The position numbers were made by a program, and so were the translations under genes. This document shows positions 27,622 through 39,010 of a stretch of DNA of 64,000 bases, one piece after another; position 1 is the first letter of the stretch; each line of letters begins with the position of its first letter. The stretch comes from Comamonadaceae bacterium (lineage in GTDB: Bacteria > Pseudomonadota > Gammaproteobacteria > Burkholderiales > Burkholderiaceae_C). The stretch covers positions 36,664 through 100,663 of the forward strand of contig CANCER010000012.1 in NCBI GenBank assembly GCA_947375135.1, read 5' to 3'. The notes below the pieces were generated by a model. That model ran no database searches, was not told the DNA's origin, and saw only the letters and a list, made by a program, of their open reading frames with translations.

Positions 27622-28845
27622 CTAGCGCGCGGTTCTTTGCCCCACGCCCAGGGCGGCCACCACGCTGAGCATGAGTACCGCTGCCGCACCCAGGAGGGTG
27701 GCACCGTACCAGCCCCGGTCCATCATGCCGCCAAAGACCAGCGGTGAAATCGCAAAGCCGGTGTCCAAGCCCGAATAGACCAGGCCATAGACGCGACCGG
27801 TTGCCCCCTTGGGCGTGGCCCGCTTGATCATCATGTCACGCGAAGGGCCGCCTATGCCGATGGCAAAACCGGTGCAGGCCAGTACCACCATGGTGGCGTT
27901 TGCGCCCAGCCAACCCGTGCCACACAGTGCAAACAGCAGGGCACCCACCGCCATGCAGACGGCGACCACGCGGTCGCTATGGGCCGAGCGGGCAGCGACA
28001 AAGCCGCCAATCAACATGCCCAAGGCACCTGCGAGCATGTAGAACGTGATGGTCAGCGTGGCGGCCTCGAAACTCACGCCCTGCATGGCCTTGAGAATGG
28101 AGACGGAGAAGTTCTGCACCACCGCCAGCGTCATCGTGGAGAGTAAAAAGAAGGCGAAGCACCACCAGACCACCGGCAGCTTCATGAAAGCCAGCACATG
28201 TTCCTGAGGCAGGTGCGCATCCTCTGCATGCGCCTTGTGGCTGGTACTGAGCTTGTCACGTTGCAGCACCAGCAGCAGCAGAATCAGGGCATACATGGCG
28301 GCAGCGGCCAGGTAGGCATTGCGCCAACCAAAGGCCGCGCTAACCCCCGCCATGAAAACCGGTGCGGCAGCCCAGCCCAGATTGCCGGTCAGACCATGGG
28401 CGCTAAAGGCGTAACCCAGTCGCGGCGCGGAGACCCGCTGATTGAGGATGGTGAAGTCCACCGGGTGAAAGGTGGCATTGCCCAGGCCGGCCAGCGCGCC
28501 CACCAGCAGCAGCCCTGTATAGCCGGTGACCATGGAGGCACAAAGGCAGGTCAGCACAAAAATTCCCATTGCCATGAACAGCAAGGGCCTGGCGCCCAGC
28601 CGGTCCACCACAAAACCCGCGCAGGCCTGGCCCACGCCGGAGACCACAAAGAACATGCTCATCAGCAGGCCCAGCTCAGAGAACGTAAAGCCGAACTCCT
28701 TCATGAACACGGGGAACATCAGCGGCAATATCAGGTGGCTGAAGTGCGAGCTGGCGTGCGCCAGACCCACCAAGCCGATGATGCCGGCATCCTGCCGTAA
28801 AGACACTGTGGGGGATGCAAACGCGGTGGCAGAGGCAGAAGTCAT
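27622..28845 (-). CDS. MFS transporter
   Basis: A 407-aa protein with twelve predicted membrane segments. It contains the loop motif FVVDRLGARPLLFMAMG between helices 2 and 3 and a matching FVAARSAHSDRVVAV stretch in the second half. The N-terminal part (HASSHFSHLILPLMFPVFMKEFGFTFSELGLL) resembles the fosmidomycin-resistance-like branch. It is a lone gene between clpB and the DMT gene. A substrate cannot be assigned from sequence. Confidence 0.87.
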   Translation of the reverse strand: MTSASATAFASPTVSLRQDAGIIGLVGLAHASSHFSHLILPLMFPVFMKEFGFTFSELGLLMSMFFVVSGVGQACAGFVVDRLGARPLLFMAMGIFVLTCLCASMVTGYTGLLLVGALAGLGNATFHPVDFTILNQRVSAPRLGYAFSAHGLTGNLGWAAAPVFMAGVSAAFGWRNAYLAAAAMYALILLLLVLQRDKLSTSHKAHAEDAHLPQEHVLAFMKLPVVWWCFAFFLLSTMTLAVVQNFSVSILKAMQGVSFEAATLTITFYMLAGALGMLIGGFVAARSAHSDRVVAVCMAVGALLFALCGTGWLGANATMVVLACTGFAIGIGGPSRDMMIKRATPKGATGRVYGLVYSGLDTGFAISPLVFGGMMDRGWYGATLLGAAAVLMLSVVAALGVGQRTAR

Positions 28846-28895
28846 GCCAACATCTTAAGTGCCTGCCCTATCCCCCGTCCCCCGCTGCGTTACTG

Positions 28896-28922
28896 CGCGC
28901 GGTGCGTGCCCGAAACCGCGCG
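28896..28922. terminator. Hairpin after clpB, no clear U-tract
   Basis: CGCGCGGT (28896-28903) pairs with ACCGCGCG (28915-28922), an 8-bp GC-rich stem 6 bp beyond the clpB stop. No run of T follows on the minus strand, so termination would be weak or the stem may protect the mRNA end. Confidence 0.4.
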
Positions 28923-28928
28923 TTGCCC

Positions 28929-31529
<2,601 letters not shown>

Positions 31530-31663
31530 AAAAACTCCTTGAGACGGTGGTGCCTGGTACCTTGCAGCTTGAGGCCATGGGGCACTATTTCAAGTGCAGT
31601 AGGCCTCCTGACCGGGTCATGGCACTGATATCCGTCAAAGGCGTTGCAATTGCATTTGAGTCG

Positions 31664-31700
31664 CAAGAAGCCTAAGAAGGCTAAGGCGGCTAAGAAGCGT
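31664..31700. repeat. Short degenerate repeats between moaE and clpB
   Basis: The plus strand has CAAGAAG-CCTAAGAAG-GCTAAGGCG-GCTAAGAAG, several near copies of a 9-nt unit. AGCCT (31669-31673) and AGGCT (31678-31682) can form a small stem. Part of it encodes the last residues of MoaE on the minus strand. In one plus frame it reads as a Lys-rich tail, but that frame has no start and stops at once. Confidence 0.4.
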
Positions 31701-32193
31701 TGGACCCGGTAATACCCCAACGTGCCAGGGCATCGTCATCACTGACCCGCGCATCGACCCAATGCGCGCCTTCAGGCGTGGCTTCCTTCTTCCAGAACGG
31801 CGCCTGGGTTTTGAGGTAATCCATGAGGAACTCACACGCCTTGAAACTTTCGCCCCGGTGCGCCGACGTCACAGCCACCAGAACAATCTGGTCCAGCGGC
31901 TCCAGCAAACCTACGCGGTGCACCACCCGCGCGCCCAAAATGTCGAAACGCGTATGTGCTTCGTCAATCATGGCTTCGATCGACTTTTCCGTCATGCCGG
32001 GGTAATGCTCCAGTTCCATGGACTGCACGGACGAGTCACTGACACCATTGCGGTCACGCACCGTGCCCACAAAACTGCAGACTGCGCCCACGCGCTTCTC
32101 GCCGGCGCGCAGGCGGGCGACCTCTTCGGACAAATCAAAGTCCTGTGTTTGAATGGAGACGCGAGGGGTACCCATATCGAAATGCTCAGCCAC
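31690..32193 (-). CDS. moaE: Molybdopterin synthase catalytic subunit MoaE
   Basis: A 167-aa subunit which, with thiocarboxylated MoaD, inserts sulfur into precursor Z to make molybdopterin. Family features are GAVCSFVGTVRDRNG, LEHYPGMTEKSIEAM, the VAVTSAHRGESFKACEFLMDYLKTQAPFWKKE block with the conserved active-site lysines, and a C-terminal WVD. A GTG start at 32193 overlaps the moaD stop (GTGGCTGA); an ATG at 32175 is also possible. It is the last of moeA-moaD-moaE. Confidence 0.93.
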   Translation of the reverse strand: MAEHFDMGTPRVSIQTQDFDLSEEVARLRAGEKRVGAVCSFVGTVRDRNGVSDSSVQSMELEHYPGMTEKSIEAMIDEAHTRFDILGARVVHRVGLLEPLDQIVLVAVTSAHRGESFKACEFLMDYLKTQAPFWKKEATPEGAHWVDARVSDDDALARWGITGSNAS

Positions 32194-32437
32194 CCGTTAC
32201 CGGGGGAAAAAAGGCCACTTCGCAGCCCTCGGCCAAGGCCGCAGACTCGTCACTCATGACCTGGTTCAGCGCCATGCGCACCGCACGCCCCCGCGCCAGG
32301 GCTCCGCCTGCCGCGCCGGGGCGGGCAATCAACGCGTCCCGCAGCTGCGCCAACGTGGCGGCGGAGGTATCCAGGGTCTCCGAGGCCTGGCCCATGGCCT
32401 CACGGATGGAGGCAAAGTAACGAACGGTGATCTTCAT
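32186..32437 (-). CDS. moaD: Molybdopterin synthase sulfur carrier MoaD
   Basis: An 83-aa ubiquitin-like sulfur carrier ending in the required Gly-Gly (FFPPVTGG), which is adenylated and thiocarboxylated. The N-terminus KITVRYFASIREAMGQASETL is typical. It overlaps moeA by 4 bp and moaE by 8 bp, so all three are coupled. Confidence 0.94.
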   Translation of the reverse strand: MKITVRYFASIREAMGQASETLDTSAATLAQLRDALIARPGAAGGALARGRAVRMALNQVMSDESAALAEGCEVAFFPPVTGG

Positions 32438-33681
32438 GCAAGCAGCTCGGCAAAGGAAACAAAGCGCACGGAGTCACCCTGGCGGATGGTCTGGCCGCCG
32501 GGGTTGTCCACCAGGCCATCGCCCCAGACAGCGGAGGTCAGTACGCCGGAACTTTGGTTGGGAAACAGGTCCAGACCGCCGTTGGCGTTGCGGCGCGCAC
32601 GCAGAAACTCCTGGCGCTTGTCGGCTCGCGGCCAGTCGAAATCGGCTCGCAGACTTGCGCCCACGGGTGCCACCTCCACCATGCCCTGCAGGCGCAACAA
32701 AAACGGGCGCACCAGCAGCAAAAAGGTGACAAAGCTGGACACTGGGTTACCCGGAAGACCCATGAAATGCGCAGCGCCCACCCTGCCATGGGCAAAGGGC
32801 TTGCCGGGTTTGATGGCGATCTGCCACAGGTCCAGGGTGCCCAGCGATTGAACGGCGGGCTTGATATGGTCTTCTTCGCCGACCGAGACACCGCCACTGG
32901 TAAGGATCACATCGTGGGCCGCACTGGCGTCACGCAAGGCCTGCACGGTCGCCTCCAACTGGTCAGGCACGATGCCGTAATCGGTCACCTCACAGCCCAT
33001 GCGGCGCAACAGGCTGTTCAGGAAAAAGCGGTTGGAGTTGTAGATGGCGCCAGGCGGCATATCCTGCGGCGCCACGGTACCGGGCATCACCAACTCGTCA
33101 CCGGTAGAAAACAGCGCCACGCGCGGACGCTTCACCACGTCCAACCGGTCCATGCCGATGCTGGCTGCCAGACCCAACTCGGCCGGCCCCAAGCGCATGC
33201 CCCTGGAGAGCACCACGGCTCCGCTGGCCACGTCTTCCCCGGCACGGCGAATCCATTGGCCTGGCTTGGGAATGGCGTTCACCTGCACACGCGGCGTCTC
33301 GCCCTCGGCGCCCGCCACGGCCGCACAATCTTCCTGCATGACCACTGCATCGGCACCGGCTGGAATCGGTGCGCCTGTAAAGATACGGGCCACGGTGTGT
33401 GGCTGTAACGCGGCACTGGCGGAGCCGGCAGGAATGCGCTGCGACACCGCCATTTCCACGCCCGGTGCCGTCACATCCTGCAGGCGCACGGCATAACCGT
33501 CCATGGAGCTGTTGTCCTGCGGGGGCACATGCAAGGCCGAGACCACGTCTTGTGCCAACACCCGGCCGTCCAGGTCCAGGAGGGCGCCTTGTTCCACCGC
33601 GTTGATCGGCTGAACGGCGGCCAGCAATTGCGCCAGCGCCTCGTTCAGGGGTTTGAGGGGAGCGCGCTGCGGTGTCACCAT
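32434..33681 (-). CDS. moeA: Molybdopterin molybdenumtransferase MoeA
   Basis: A 415-aa enzyme that inserts molybdate into adenylated molybdopterin. Recognisable parts are PPQDNSSMDGYAVR, ARIFTGAPIPAGADAVVMQED, the central FSTGDELVMPG and the MoCF-like domain with ILTSGGVSVGEEDHI, and FMGLPGNPVSSFVTF near the C-terminus. It begins 12 bp after the thrC stop and probably belongs to the long alaA-hom-thrC-moeA-moaD-moaE transcript. Confidence 0.95.
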   Translation of the reverse strand: MVTPQRAPLKPLNEALAQLLAAVQPINAVEQGALLDLDGRVLAQDVVSALHVPPQDNSSMDGYAVRLQDVTAPGVEMAVSQRIPAGSASAALQPHTVARIFTGAPIPAGADAVVMQEDCAAVAGAEGETPRVQVNAIPKPGQWIRRAGEDVASGAVVLSRGMRLGPAELGLAASIGMDRLDVVKRPRVALFSTGDELVMPGTVAPQDMPPGAIYNSNRFFLNSLLRRMGCEVTDYGIVPDQLEATVQALRDASAAHDVILTSGGVSVGEEDHIKPAVQSLGTLDLWQIAIKPGKPFAHGRVGAAHFMGLPGNPVSSFVTFLLLVRPFLLRLQGMVEVAPVGASLRADFDWPRADKRQEFLRARRNANGGLDLFPNQSSGVLTSAVWGDGLVDNPGGQTIRQGDSVRFVSFAELLA

Positions 33682-33693
33682 GGATTCAATCGA

Positions 33694-35133
33694 CTAGTAG
33701 CCGCACTCGCGTGCAATCAGTGCCTTGATGGGGGCCGCATCGGCCGCCATCACCTGCACCCGCTTGGGCAAGGCCTCTATGCCTTCAAAGCGCACAGGGC
33801 GCTCCGGCTCAAGGCCCAGGGCTTCCACAATGGTGGCGGCAAACTTGATGGGCAGCGCAGTTTCCAGCACGACCATGGGGTGGGCGGCAGACCGCTTCTC
33901 GAGTCCCACCTTCAAAGCGTCCGCCGTATGGGTATCGATCATGAAGCCATGTTGCGCAAAGGTGGCGCGTATGGTGGCCAGGCGGTCCGGGTGGGTGCTT
34001 TTGCCACTCACGAAACCATAACGGCTGGCGGCCTGCGCGAACAGCGGGTCGGCACTCAGGTCAAAGCGGCCTTCCCTGTTCAGGGCATCGCCGAACAAGC
34101 CCTTGACGCGCGTGCCATCCCGGCCCAGGAGGTCGAACACAAAGCGTTCGAAGTTGCTGGCCTTGGAGATGTCCATCGAAGGGCTGGAGGTCTCAAACGT
34201 GTCGGCACTGCCACGCACACGGTAAACGCCGGTGCGGAAAAACTCGTCCAGCACATCGTTTTCGTTGGTGGCGACCACCAGTTGGGCAATGGGCAAGCCC
34301 ATCATGCGCGCCACATGGCCGGCGCAGACGTTACCGAAATTGCCGCTGGGTACGGCGAAGGACACCTTCTGGTCGTTTGTCTCCGTTGCCTGGATATAAC
34401 CGGCAAAGTAGTACACGACCTGCGCCAGCAGACGTGCCCAGTTAATCGAATTGACCGTGCCGATTTTGTACTTGCGCTTGAATTCCAGATCGTTGCTGAC
34501 CGCCTTGACGATGTCCTGGCAGTCATCAAACACGCCTTCGACTGCAATGTTGTAAATGTTGGCATCCTGCAGGCTGAACATCTGCGCCTGCTGGAACGGG
34601 CTCATGCGGCCATTCGGGCTGGTCATGAAGACGCGCACACCCTTTTTGCCGCGCATGGCGTATTCAGCGGCGCTACCGGTGTCGCCGCTGGTGGCGCCCA
34701 GGATGTTGAGTTCCTCGCCCCGGCGGGCCAGTTCGTACTCGAACAGATTGCCCAACAACTGCATGGCCATGTCTTTGAAGGCCAAGGTCGGGCCGTTGGA
34801 CAGGGCCTCGATCCACAAGCCCTGTTCCACAGGGCGCAGCGGCACAATTTCCCGGGTGCCAAACACTTCCGCCGTGTAGGTCTTGTCACACAGCGCGCGC
34901 AAGTCGGCAGCGGGAATGTCGTCTATATAAAGCGACAGGATCTCAAAGGCCAGCGCGGCATAGCCTTGCTGGTGGTAAACGGTGCGCCACGCGCTCAAGG
35001 TGGCGTCACTGACCTGCGGATAGCTCTGCGGCAGGTACAGGCCCCCATCCGGGGCCAAGCCTTCCAGCAGGATTTCGCAAAAGCGTTTGCGCTCAGTTGA
35101 CGAGGCAGCCGCGCGCGTGCTCAGGTACTTCAT
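33694..35133 (-). CDS. thrC: Threonine synthase
   Basis: A 479-aa PLP enzyme that turns O-phosphohomoserine into threonine. The PLP lysine lies in GPTLAFKDMAMQLLGNL, the phosphate-binding loop in LGATSGDTGSAAEYAM, and the pattern SFAVPSGNFGNVCAGH is also typical. The length and N-terminus (MKYLSTRAA) match the long proteobacterial form. It overlaps hom by 4 bp (ATGA), as expected for consecutive pathway steps. Confidence 0.96.
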   Translation of the reverse strand: MKYLSTRAAASSTERKRFCEILLEGLAPDGGLYLPQSYPQVSDATLSAWRTVYHQQGYAALAFEILSLYIDDIPAADLRALCDKTYTAEVFGTREIVPLRPVEQGLWIEALSNGPTLAFKDMAMQLLGNLFEYELARRGEELNILGATSGDTGSAAEYAMRGKKGVRVFMTSPNGRMSPFQQAQMFSLQDANIYNIAVEGVFDDCQDIVKAVSNDLEFKRKYKIGTVNSINWARLLAQVVYYFAGYIQATETNDQKVSFAVPSGNFGNVCAGHVARMMGLPIAQLVVATNENDVLDEFFRTGVYRVRGSADTFETSSPSMDISKASNFERFVFDLLGRDGTRVKGLFGDALNREGRFDLSADPLFAQAASRYGFVSGKSTHPDRLATIRATFAQHGFMIDTHTADALKVGLEKRSAAHPMVVLETALPIKFAATIVEALGLEPERPVRFEGIEALPKRVQVMAADAAPIKALIARECGY

Positions 35134-36452
35134 GCCAGCTCTTCCTTGCGGATGCGGGTAATAGGCTCCAGCACGGTCGGCAGGGCCTGCATGGCAGCCA
35201 GCGCCTGGTTCATTTTGGCCTCGACACAGTCATGCGTCAGGATGATAAGGTCGGTTTGGGTAGCGTCCGCACCCCCCACTTCATCGGCCTCGCGCTGCAG
35301 CACCGCATCAATGCTGATGCCGGACTCAGCCAGGATGCCGGTCACCTTGGCCAGCACGCCGGCCTGGTCGGCCACGCGCAAGCGCAGGTAGTAACTGGTC
35401 ACCACATCGGCCATGGGCAGGATCGGGGTGTTGCTCATGGCGCCGGGCTGGAAGGCCAGATGCGGCACACGATGCGCCGAGTCGGCCGTGTGCAGACGGG
35501 CGATGTCCACCAGATCGGCGATCACAGCGCTGGCGGTGGGCTCGGAGCCGGCGCCCTTGCCGTAATACAGCGTAGTGCCCACGGCGTCGCCCTGCACCAC
35601 CACCGCGTTCATGGCACCTTCCACGTTGGCAATCAGGCGCTTGGAAGGCACCAGGCTGGGGTGCACCCGCAGTTCAATGCCTTCGGGGCGGCGCTTGGCA
35701 ATGCCCAGCAACTTGATGCGGTAGCCGAGTTGCTCCGCGTATTTGATGTCCTGCGCTGACAGCTTGGTGATGCCTTCGACGTAAGCCTTGTCAAACTGCA
35801 CCGGCACGCCAAAGGCGATGGCCGACATGATGGTGGCCTTGTGGGCGGCGTCTATGCCTTCGATGTCAAAGGTGGGGTCGGCCTCGGCATAACCCAGGCG
35901 TTGTGCTTCTTTCAGCACCACCGCAAAGTCCAGGCCCTTGGAGCGCATCTCGGACAGGATGAAATTGGTCGTGCCATTGATGATGCCGGCAATCCACTCG
36001 ATGCGGTTAGCGGTCAGCCCTTCGCGCAGCGCCTTGATGATGGGAATGCCACCGGCCACGGCCGCTTCAAACGCCACCATCACGCCCTTGGCGGAAGCAG
36101 CGGCAAAAATCTCAGTGCCGTGCACAGCGAGCAGGGCCTTGTTGGCGGTGACCACATGTTTGCCGGCTGCAATCGCTTCGAGCACCAGGGTCTTGGCGAT
36201 GCCGTAGCCGCCAATGAGTTCGATGACGATGTCAATGTCCGGATTGGCAATGACCTTGCGTGCGTCGTTCACCACCTGTACATCGGGGCCAACCACGGCA
36301 CGGGCGCGCGCCTCGTCCAGATCCGCCACCATGGTGATTTCAATGCCACGGCCGGCGCGGCGTTGAATCTCTTGCTGGTTGCGCTTGAGCACATTGAAAG
36401 TGCCACTGCCCACAACGCCAATGCCCAGAAGGCCTACTTGAATCGGTTTCAT
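35130..36452 (-). CDS. hom: Homoserine dehydrogenase
   Basis: A 440-aa NAD(P)H-dependent enzyme that reduces aspartate semialdehyde to homoserine. The nucleotide fold is GLLGIGVVGSGTFNVL, the substrate part has AGIINGTTNFILSEM and GYAEADPTFDIEGIDAAHK, and a C-terminal ACT domain is visible in DQAGVLAKVTGILAESGISID, so feedback inhibition by threonine is probable. It is monofunctional (no aspartokinase). It follows the alaA-type gene by 57 bp and overlaps thrC. Confidence 0.96.
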   Translation of the reverse strand: MKPIQVGLLGIGVVGSGTFNVLKRNQQEIQRRAGRGIEITMVADLDEARARAVVGPDVQVVNDARKVIANPDIDIVIELIGGYGIAKTLVLEAIAAGKHVVTANKALLAVHGTEIFAAASAKGVMVAFEAAVAGGIPIIKALREGLTANRIEWIAGIINGTTNFILSEMRSKGLDFAVVLKEAQRLGYAEADPTFDIEGIDAAHKATIMSAIAFGVPVQFDKAYVEGITKLSAQDIKYAEQLGYRIKLLGIAKRRPEGIELRVHPSLVPSKRLIANVEGAMNAVVVQGDAVGTTLYYGKGAGSEPTASAVIADLVDIARLHTADSAHRVPHLAFQPGAMSNTPILPMADVVTSYYLRLRVADQAGVLAKVTGILAESGISIDAVLQREADEVGGADATQTDLIILTHDCVEAKMNQALAAMQALPTVLEPITRIRKEELA

Positions 36453-36509
36453 ATCGTTTTTCAGTTAAAAAGTCCGGGCCCCTCTTCTGCCGAGGAGCCG
36501 CAAATTGGG

Positions 36510-37736
36510 TTAGTTGCCGTGCCGCTTGCGGTAAATCTCGAGGAACTTGGCGACCCGGGCTATGGCCTCGCGCAAGTCATCCTCATGCGGCAGGAATACG
36601 ATGCGGAAATGGTCCGGGGTATCCCAGTTAAAGCCAGTCCCTTGCACCAGCATGACACGGGTTTCCTGCAGCAGTTCCATAAAAAACTGCTGGTCATCCG
36701 CGATCGGGTAAATCACCGGATCGAGCCGGGGAAACATGTACAGGGCCGCACTGGGCTTCACGCAGGTCACGCCGGGAATGGCGGTGATCAGTTCATACGC
36801 CAGATCGCGCTGGCGGCGCAGGCGCCCTCCCTCGCAGACCAGGTCATTGATGCTCTGGTAGCCACCCAGGGCCGTCTGAATCGCCCACTGCCCTGGCACA
36901 TTGGCACACAGGCGCATGTTCGAGAGCATATTCAGGCCCTCGATGTAATCCGCCGCACGGCGCTTGTCACCCGACACGACCAGCCAGCCCGCGCGGTAAC
37001 CGCAGGAGCGGTAACTCTTGGACAGCGAGTTGAAGGTCAGGGTCAACACGTCTTCGCTGAGCGAGCCGATGGGGGTGTGTTTGACGTCGTCGTACAGCAC
37101 CTTGTCATACACCTCGTCGGCAAAAATCACCAGACCATGCTCGCGTGCGACTTCGACAATGGAGCGCAGCAGCGCATCCGAGTACAGCGCACCGGTCGGG
37201 TTGTTCGGATTGATGACCACAATGCCCTTGGTGTTCGGTGTGATCTTAGACTTGATGTCCTTGATATCGGGCATCCAGCCATTGGACTCGTCGCAGCGGT
37301 AGTGCACCGGCGTGCCTCCGGACAAACTGGCCGCAGCAGTCCACAAGGGGTAGTCGGGCATGGGCAGCAGCAACTCATCACCGTCATCAAGCAAGCCGTT
37401 GGTGGCCATCACAATCAACTCGGAAGCACCGTTACCCAGATAAATGTCTTCCAGCGTCACACCCAGAATGCCCTGCTTCTGGGTTTCGTGCATGACCGCT
37501 TTGCGCGCCGCAAAAATGCCCTTGCTGTCGGAATATCCCGCCGAATTGGGCAGGTTGCGAATCATGTCCTGCTGGATCTCTTCAGGCGCATCAAAGCCGA
37601 ACACCGCCAGATTGCCGATATTGAGCTTGATGATTTTCTGGCCTTCTTCTTCCATCTGCCGCGCACGGTCCATGATGGGGCCGCGGATGTCGTAGCAGAC
37701 GTTGGCCAACTTGGCAGATTTTTTAATGGTTTTCAA
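36510..37736 (-). CDS. alaA: Pyridoxal-phosphate alanine transaminase, AlaA-type
   Basis: A 408-aa class I/II aminotransferase. It begins IKKSAKLANVCYDIRGPIMDRARQMEEEG, very like E. coli AlaA (YfbQ). It has INPNNPTGALYSD, IFADEVYDKVLYD and the Schiff-base lysine in FNSLSKSYRSCGYRAGWL. AlaA transfers an amino group from glutamate to pyruvate. It heads the run to hom and thrC. A link to threonine metabolism is inferred only from position. Confidence 0.92.
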   Translation of the reverse strand: MKTIKKSAKLANVCYDIRGPIMDRARQMEEEGQKIIKLNIGNLAVFGFDAPEEIQQDMIRNLPNSAGYSDSKGIFAARKAVMHETQKQGILGVTLEDIYLGNGASELIVMATNGLLDDGDELLLPMPDYPLWTAAASLSGGTPVHYRCDESNGWMPDIKDIKSKITPNTKGIVVINPNNPTGALYSDALLRSIVEVAREHGLVIFADEVYDKVLYDDVKHTPIGSLSEDVLTLTFNSLSKSYRSCGYRAGWLVVSGDKRRAADYIEGLNMLSNMRLCANVPGQWAIQTALGGYQSINDLVCEGGRLRRQRDLAYELITAIPGVTCVKPSAALYMFPRLDPVIYPIADDQQFFMELLQETRVMLVQGTGFNWDTPDHFRIVFLPHEDDLREAIARVAKFLEIYRKRHGN

Positions 37737-37851
37737 AGTCTCTCCAACAGGGTCGTCAGGGCTAAACCTATAATTTGACCACAGTTATCCATCCGGTTAG
37801 CGCGGCTGTTTTAAAGTCGCACAGTCACTCCCCACTTTCCATAAAAAAACC

Positions 37852-38217
37852 ATGAAGCTCCAGCCCGACGCCACCAACGGCACCAGCATTACCGGCTACG
37901 GACAGGGGTGGGTCAGCGTCAACGGCCAAAAATTCACCAGCAACCTCTATGTCAACGCCCAAGGCGGCAGCACGCTGTGGCAATGTCCCGGCTTCGAAGC
38001 GCTGTTGCCCGAGCACTTTGACCTGTTTGTCGATCTGCAGCCGGAATTGATCATTTTTGGCAGCGGTGAACGCATCCGTTTCCCCCACCCCGGCTTCCTG
38101 CAAAACCTGTATGCCAGGCGCATCGGCGTGGAAACCATGGACACCCATGCGGCCTGCCGGACCTTCAATTTTCTCGCAGGGGAAGGCAGACGGGTGATCG
38201 CTGCACTGCTGCTGTAA
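37852..38217 (+). CDS. Mth938-like (DUF498/NDUFAF3 family) protein
   Basis: A 121-aa small protein with the family pattern: SITGYGQGWVSVNGQKFTSNLYV, a central PELIIFGSGERIRFP and the end ETMDTHAACRTFNFLAGEGRRVIAALLL. The mitochondrial member NDUFAF3 helps assemble complex I; the bacterial role is not settled. It is divergent from alaA with 115 bp between. No clear ribosome site precedes the ATG. Confidence 0.88.
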   Translation: MKLQPDATNGTSITGYGQGWVSVNGQKFTSNLYVNAQGGSTLWQCPGFEALLPEHFDLFVDLQPELIIFGSGERIRFPHPGFLQNLYARRIGVETMDTHAACRTFNFLAGEGRRVIAALLL

Positions 38218-38353
38218 TCGACGCGTCAGGCGGGTTTGAGAGGCGCGGCCTGTTTCGGAGTAAAATACAGGGTTGCGGCAGAGGGTGAGCGACGCTGTCA
38301 CGTCAAACACCCTTCGCCTTGGCTGACACCTGTACGCGAGACTTTTATACCCT

Positions 38354-38833
38354 ATGGCGATCGTTGTCAATAAACCCCTCCCCGAGTTCGAAGCAAATGC
38401 CACCGGCGGCATCAAGGTGAGCAATACGTCTCACAACGGAAAGACCATGGTGTTGTACTTTTACCCGAAGGACAACACCCCGGGCTGCACTACCGAGGCC
38501 ATGCAATTCCGTGACAAGTACAAAGACTTTGTGAAGGCTGGAGCGACCGTGTTCGGCGTATCCCGCGACAACATGAAGTCGCACGACGAGTTCAAGACCA
38601 AGCTGGAACTGCCTTTTGAGCTGATTGCCGATACTGAAGAAAAAATGTGCCACATGTTCGGTGTGGTCAAGAACAAGATCATGTACGGCAAAAAGGTCAA
38701 AGGCATTGAGCGCAGTACGTTCCTGGTGGGTGCCGATGGCCTGCTCAAGGAAGAGTGGCGCGGCCTCAAGGTGCCGGGCCATGTGGACGAAGTGCTCAAA
38801 TCGGTCAAGATTCTCAACAAGAAAGCGGCATAA
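38354..38833 (+). CDS. bcp: Thioredoxin-dependent peroxiredoxin, Bcp/PrxQ type
   Basis: A 159-aa thiol peroxidase. The active-site stretch is YFYPKDNTPGCTTEAMQFRD, with the peroxidatic Cys in PGCT; the usual resolving Cys five residues later is replaced (TTEAM), so this is the one-Cys variant of the family. GVSRDNMKSHDEFKTKLELPFELIADTE is typical. It reduces peroxides with thioredoxin. A terminator follows at 38930. The ATG has no obvious Shine-Dalgarno. Confidence 0.93.
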   Translation: MAIVVNKPLPEFEANATGGIKVSNTSHNGKTMVLYFYPKDNTPGCTTEAMQFRDKYKDFVKAGATVFGVSRDNMKSHDEFKTKLELPFELIADTEEKMCHMFGVVKNKIMYGKKVKGIERSTFLVGADGLLKEEWRGLKVPGHVDEVLKSVKILNKKAA

Positions 38834-38929
38834 GCTGACTTTGTTGTTTTGGCACACGCTGCCACCGTGGATGTAGCAAAGCATATGCATAATGGGCTGC
38901 ATGCCGTTGACACTCACAACCGCTTTTTC

Positions 38930-38960
38930 AAAAAGCCACCTTGGCTCAAGGTGGCTTTTT
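38930..38960 (+). terminator. Rho-independent terminator after bcp
   Basis: AAAAAGCCACCTTG (38930-38943) pairs with CAAGGTGGCTTTTT (38947-38960), a perfect 14-bp stem with a 3-nt loop and T5 at its end. It ends 50 bp before phoH. Confidence 0.93.
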
Positions 38961-39010
38961 CGTTTTTACGGCATTGTTTTTCATAACCCCCTATTCACGA
39001 GCCACACGCC

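Noticed and set aside
31575..31600. Heat-shock promoter (CTTGAAA ... CCCCAT) upstream of clpB
   Set aside because: Both halves occur on the minus strand, but only about 5 nt apart; sigma-32 promoters need about 11-17 nt.
33529..35100. A 523-codon plus-strand frame opposite moeA and thrC
   Set aside because: Same reasoning: complete real genes lie on the other strand with all motifs.
37784..37793. A single DnaA-box-like TTATCCATC upstream of alaA
   Set aside because: Only 7 of 9 matches and isolated, unlike the group before dnaB.
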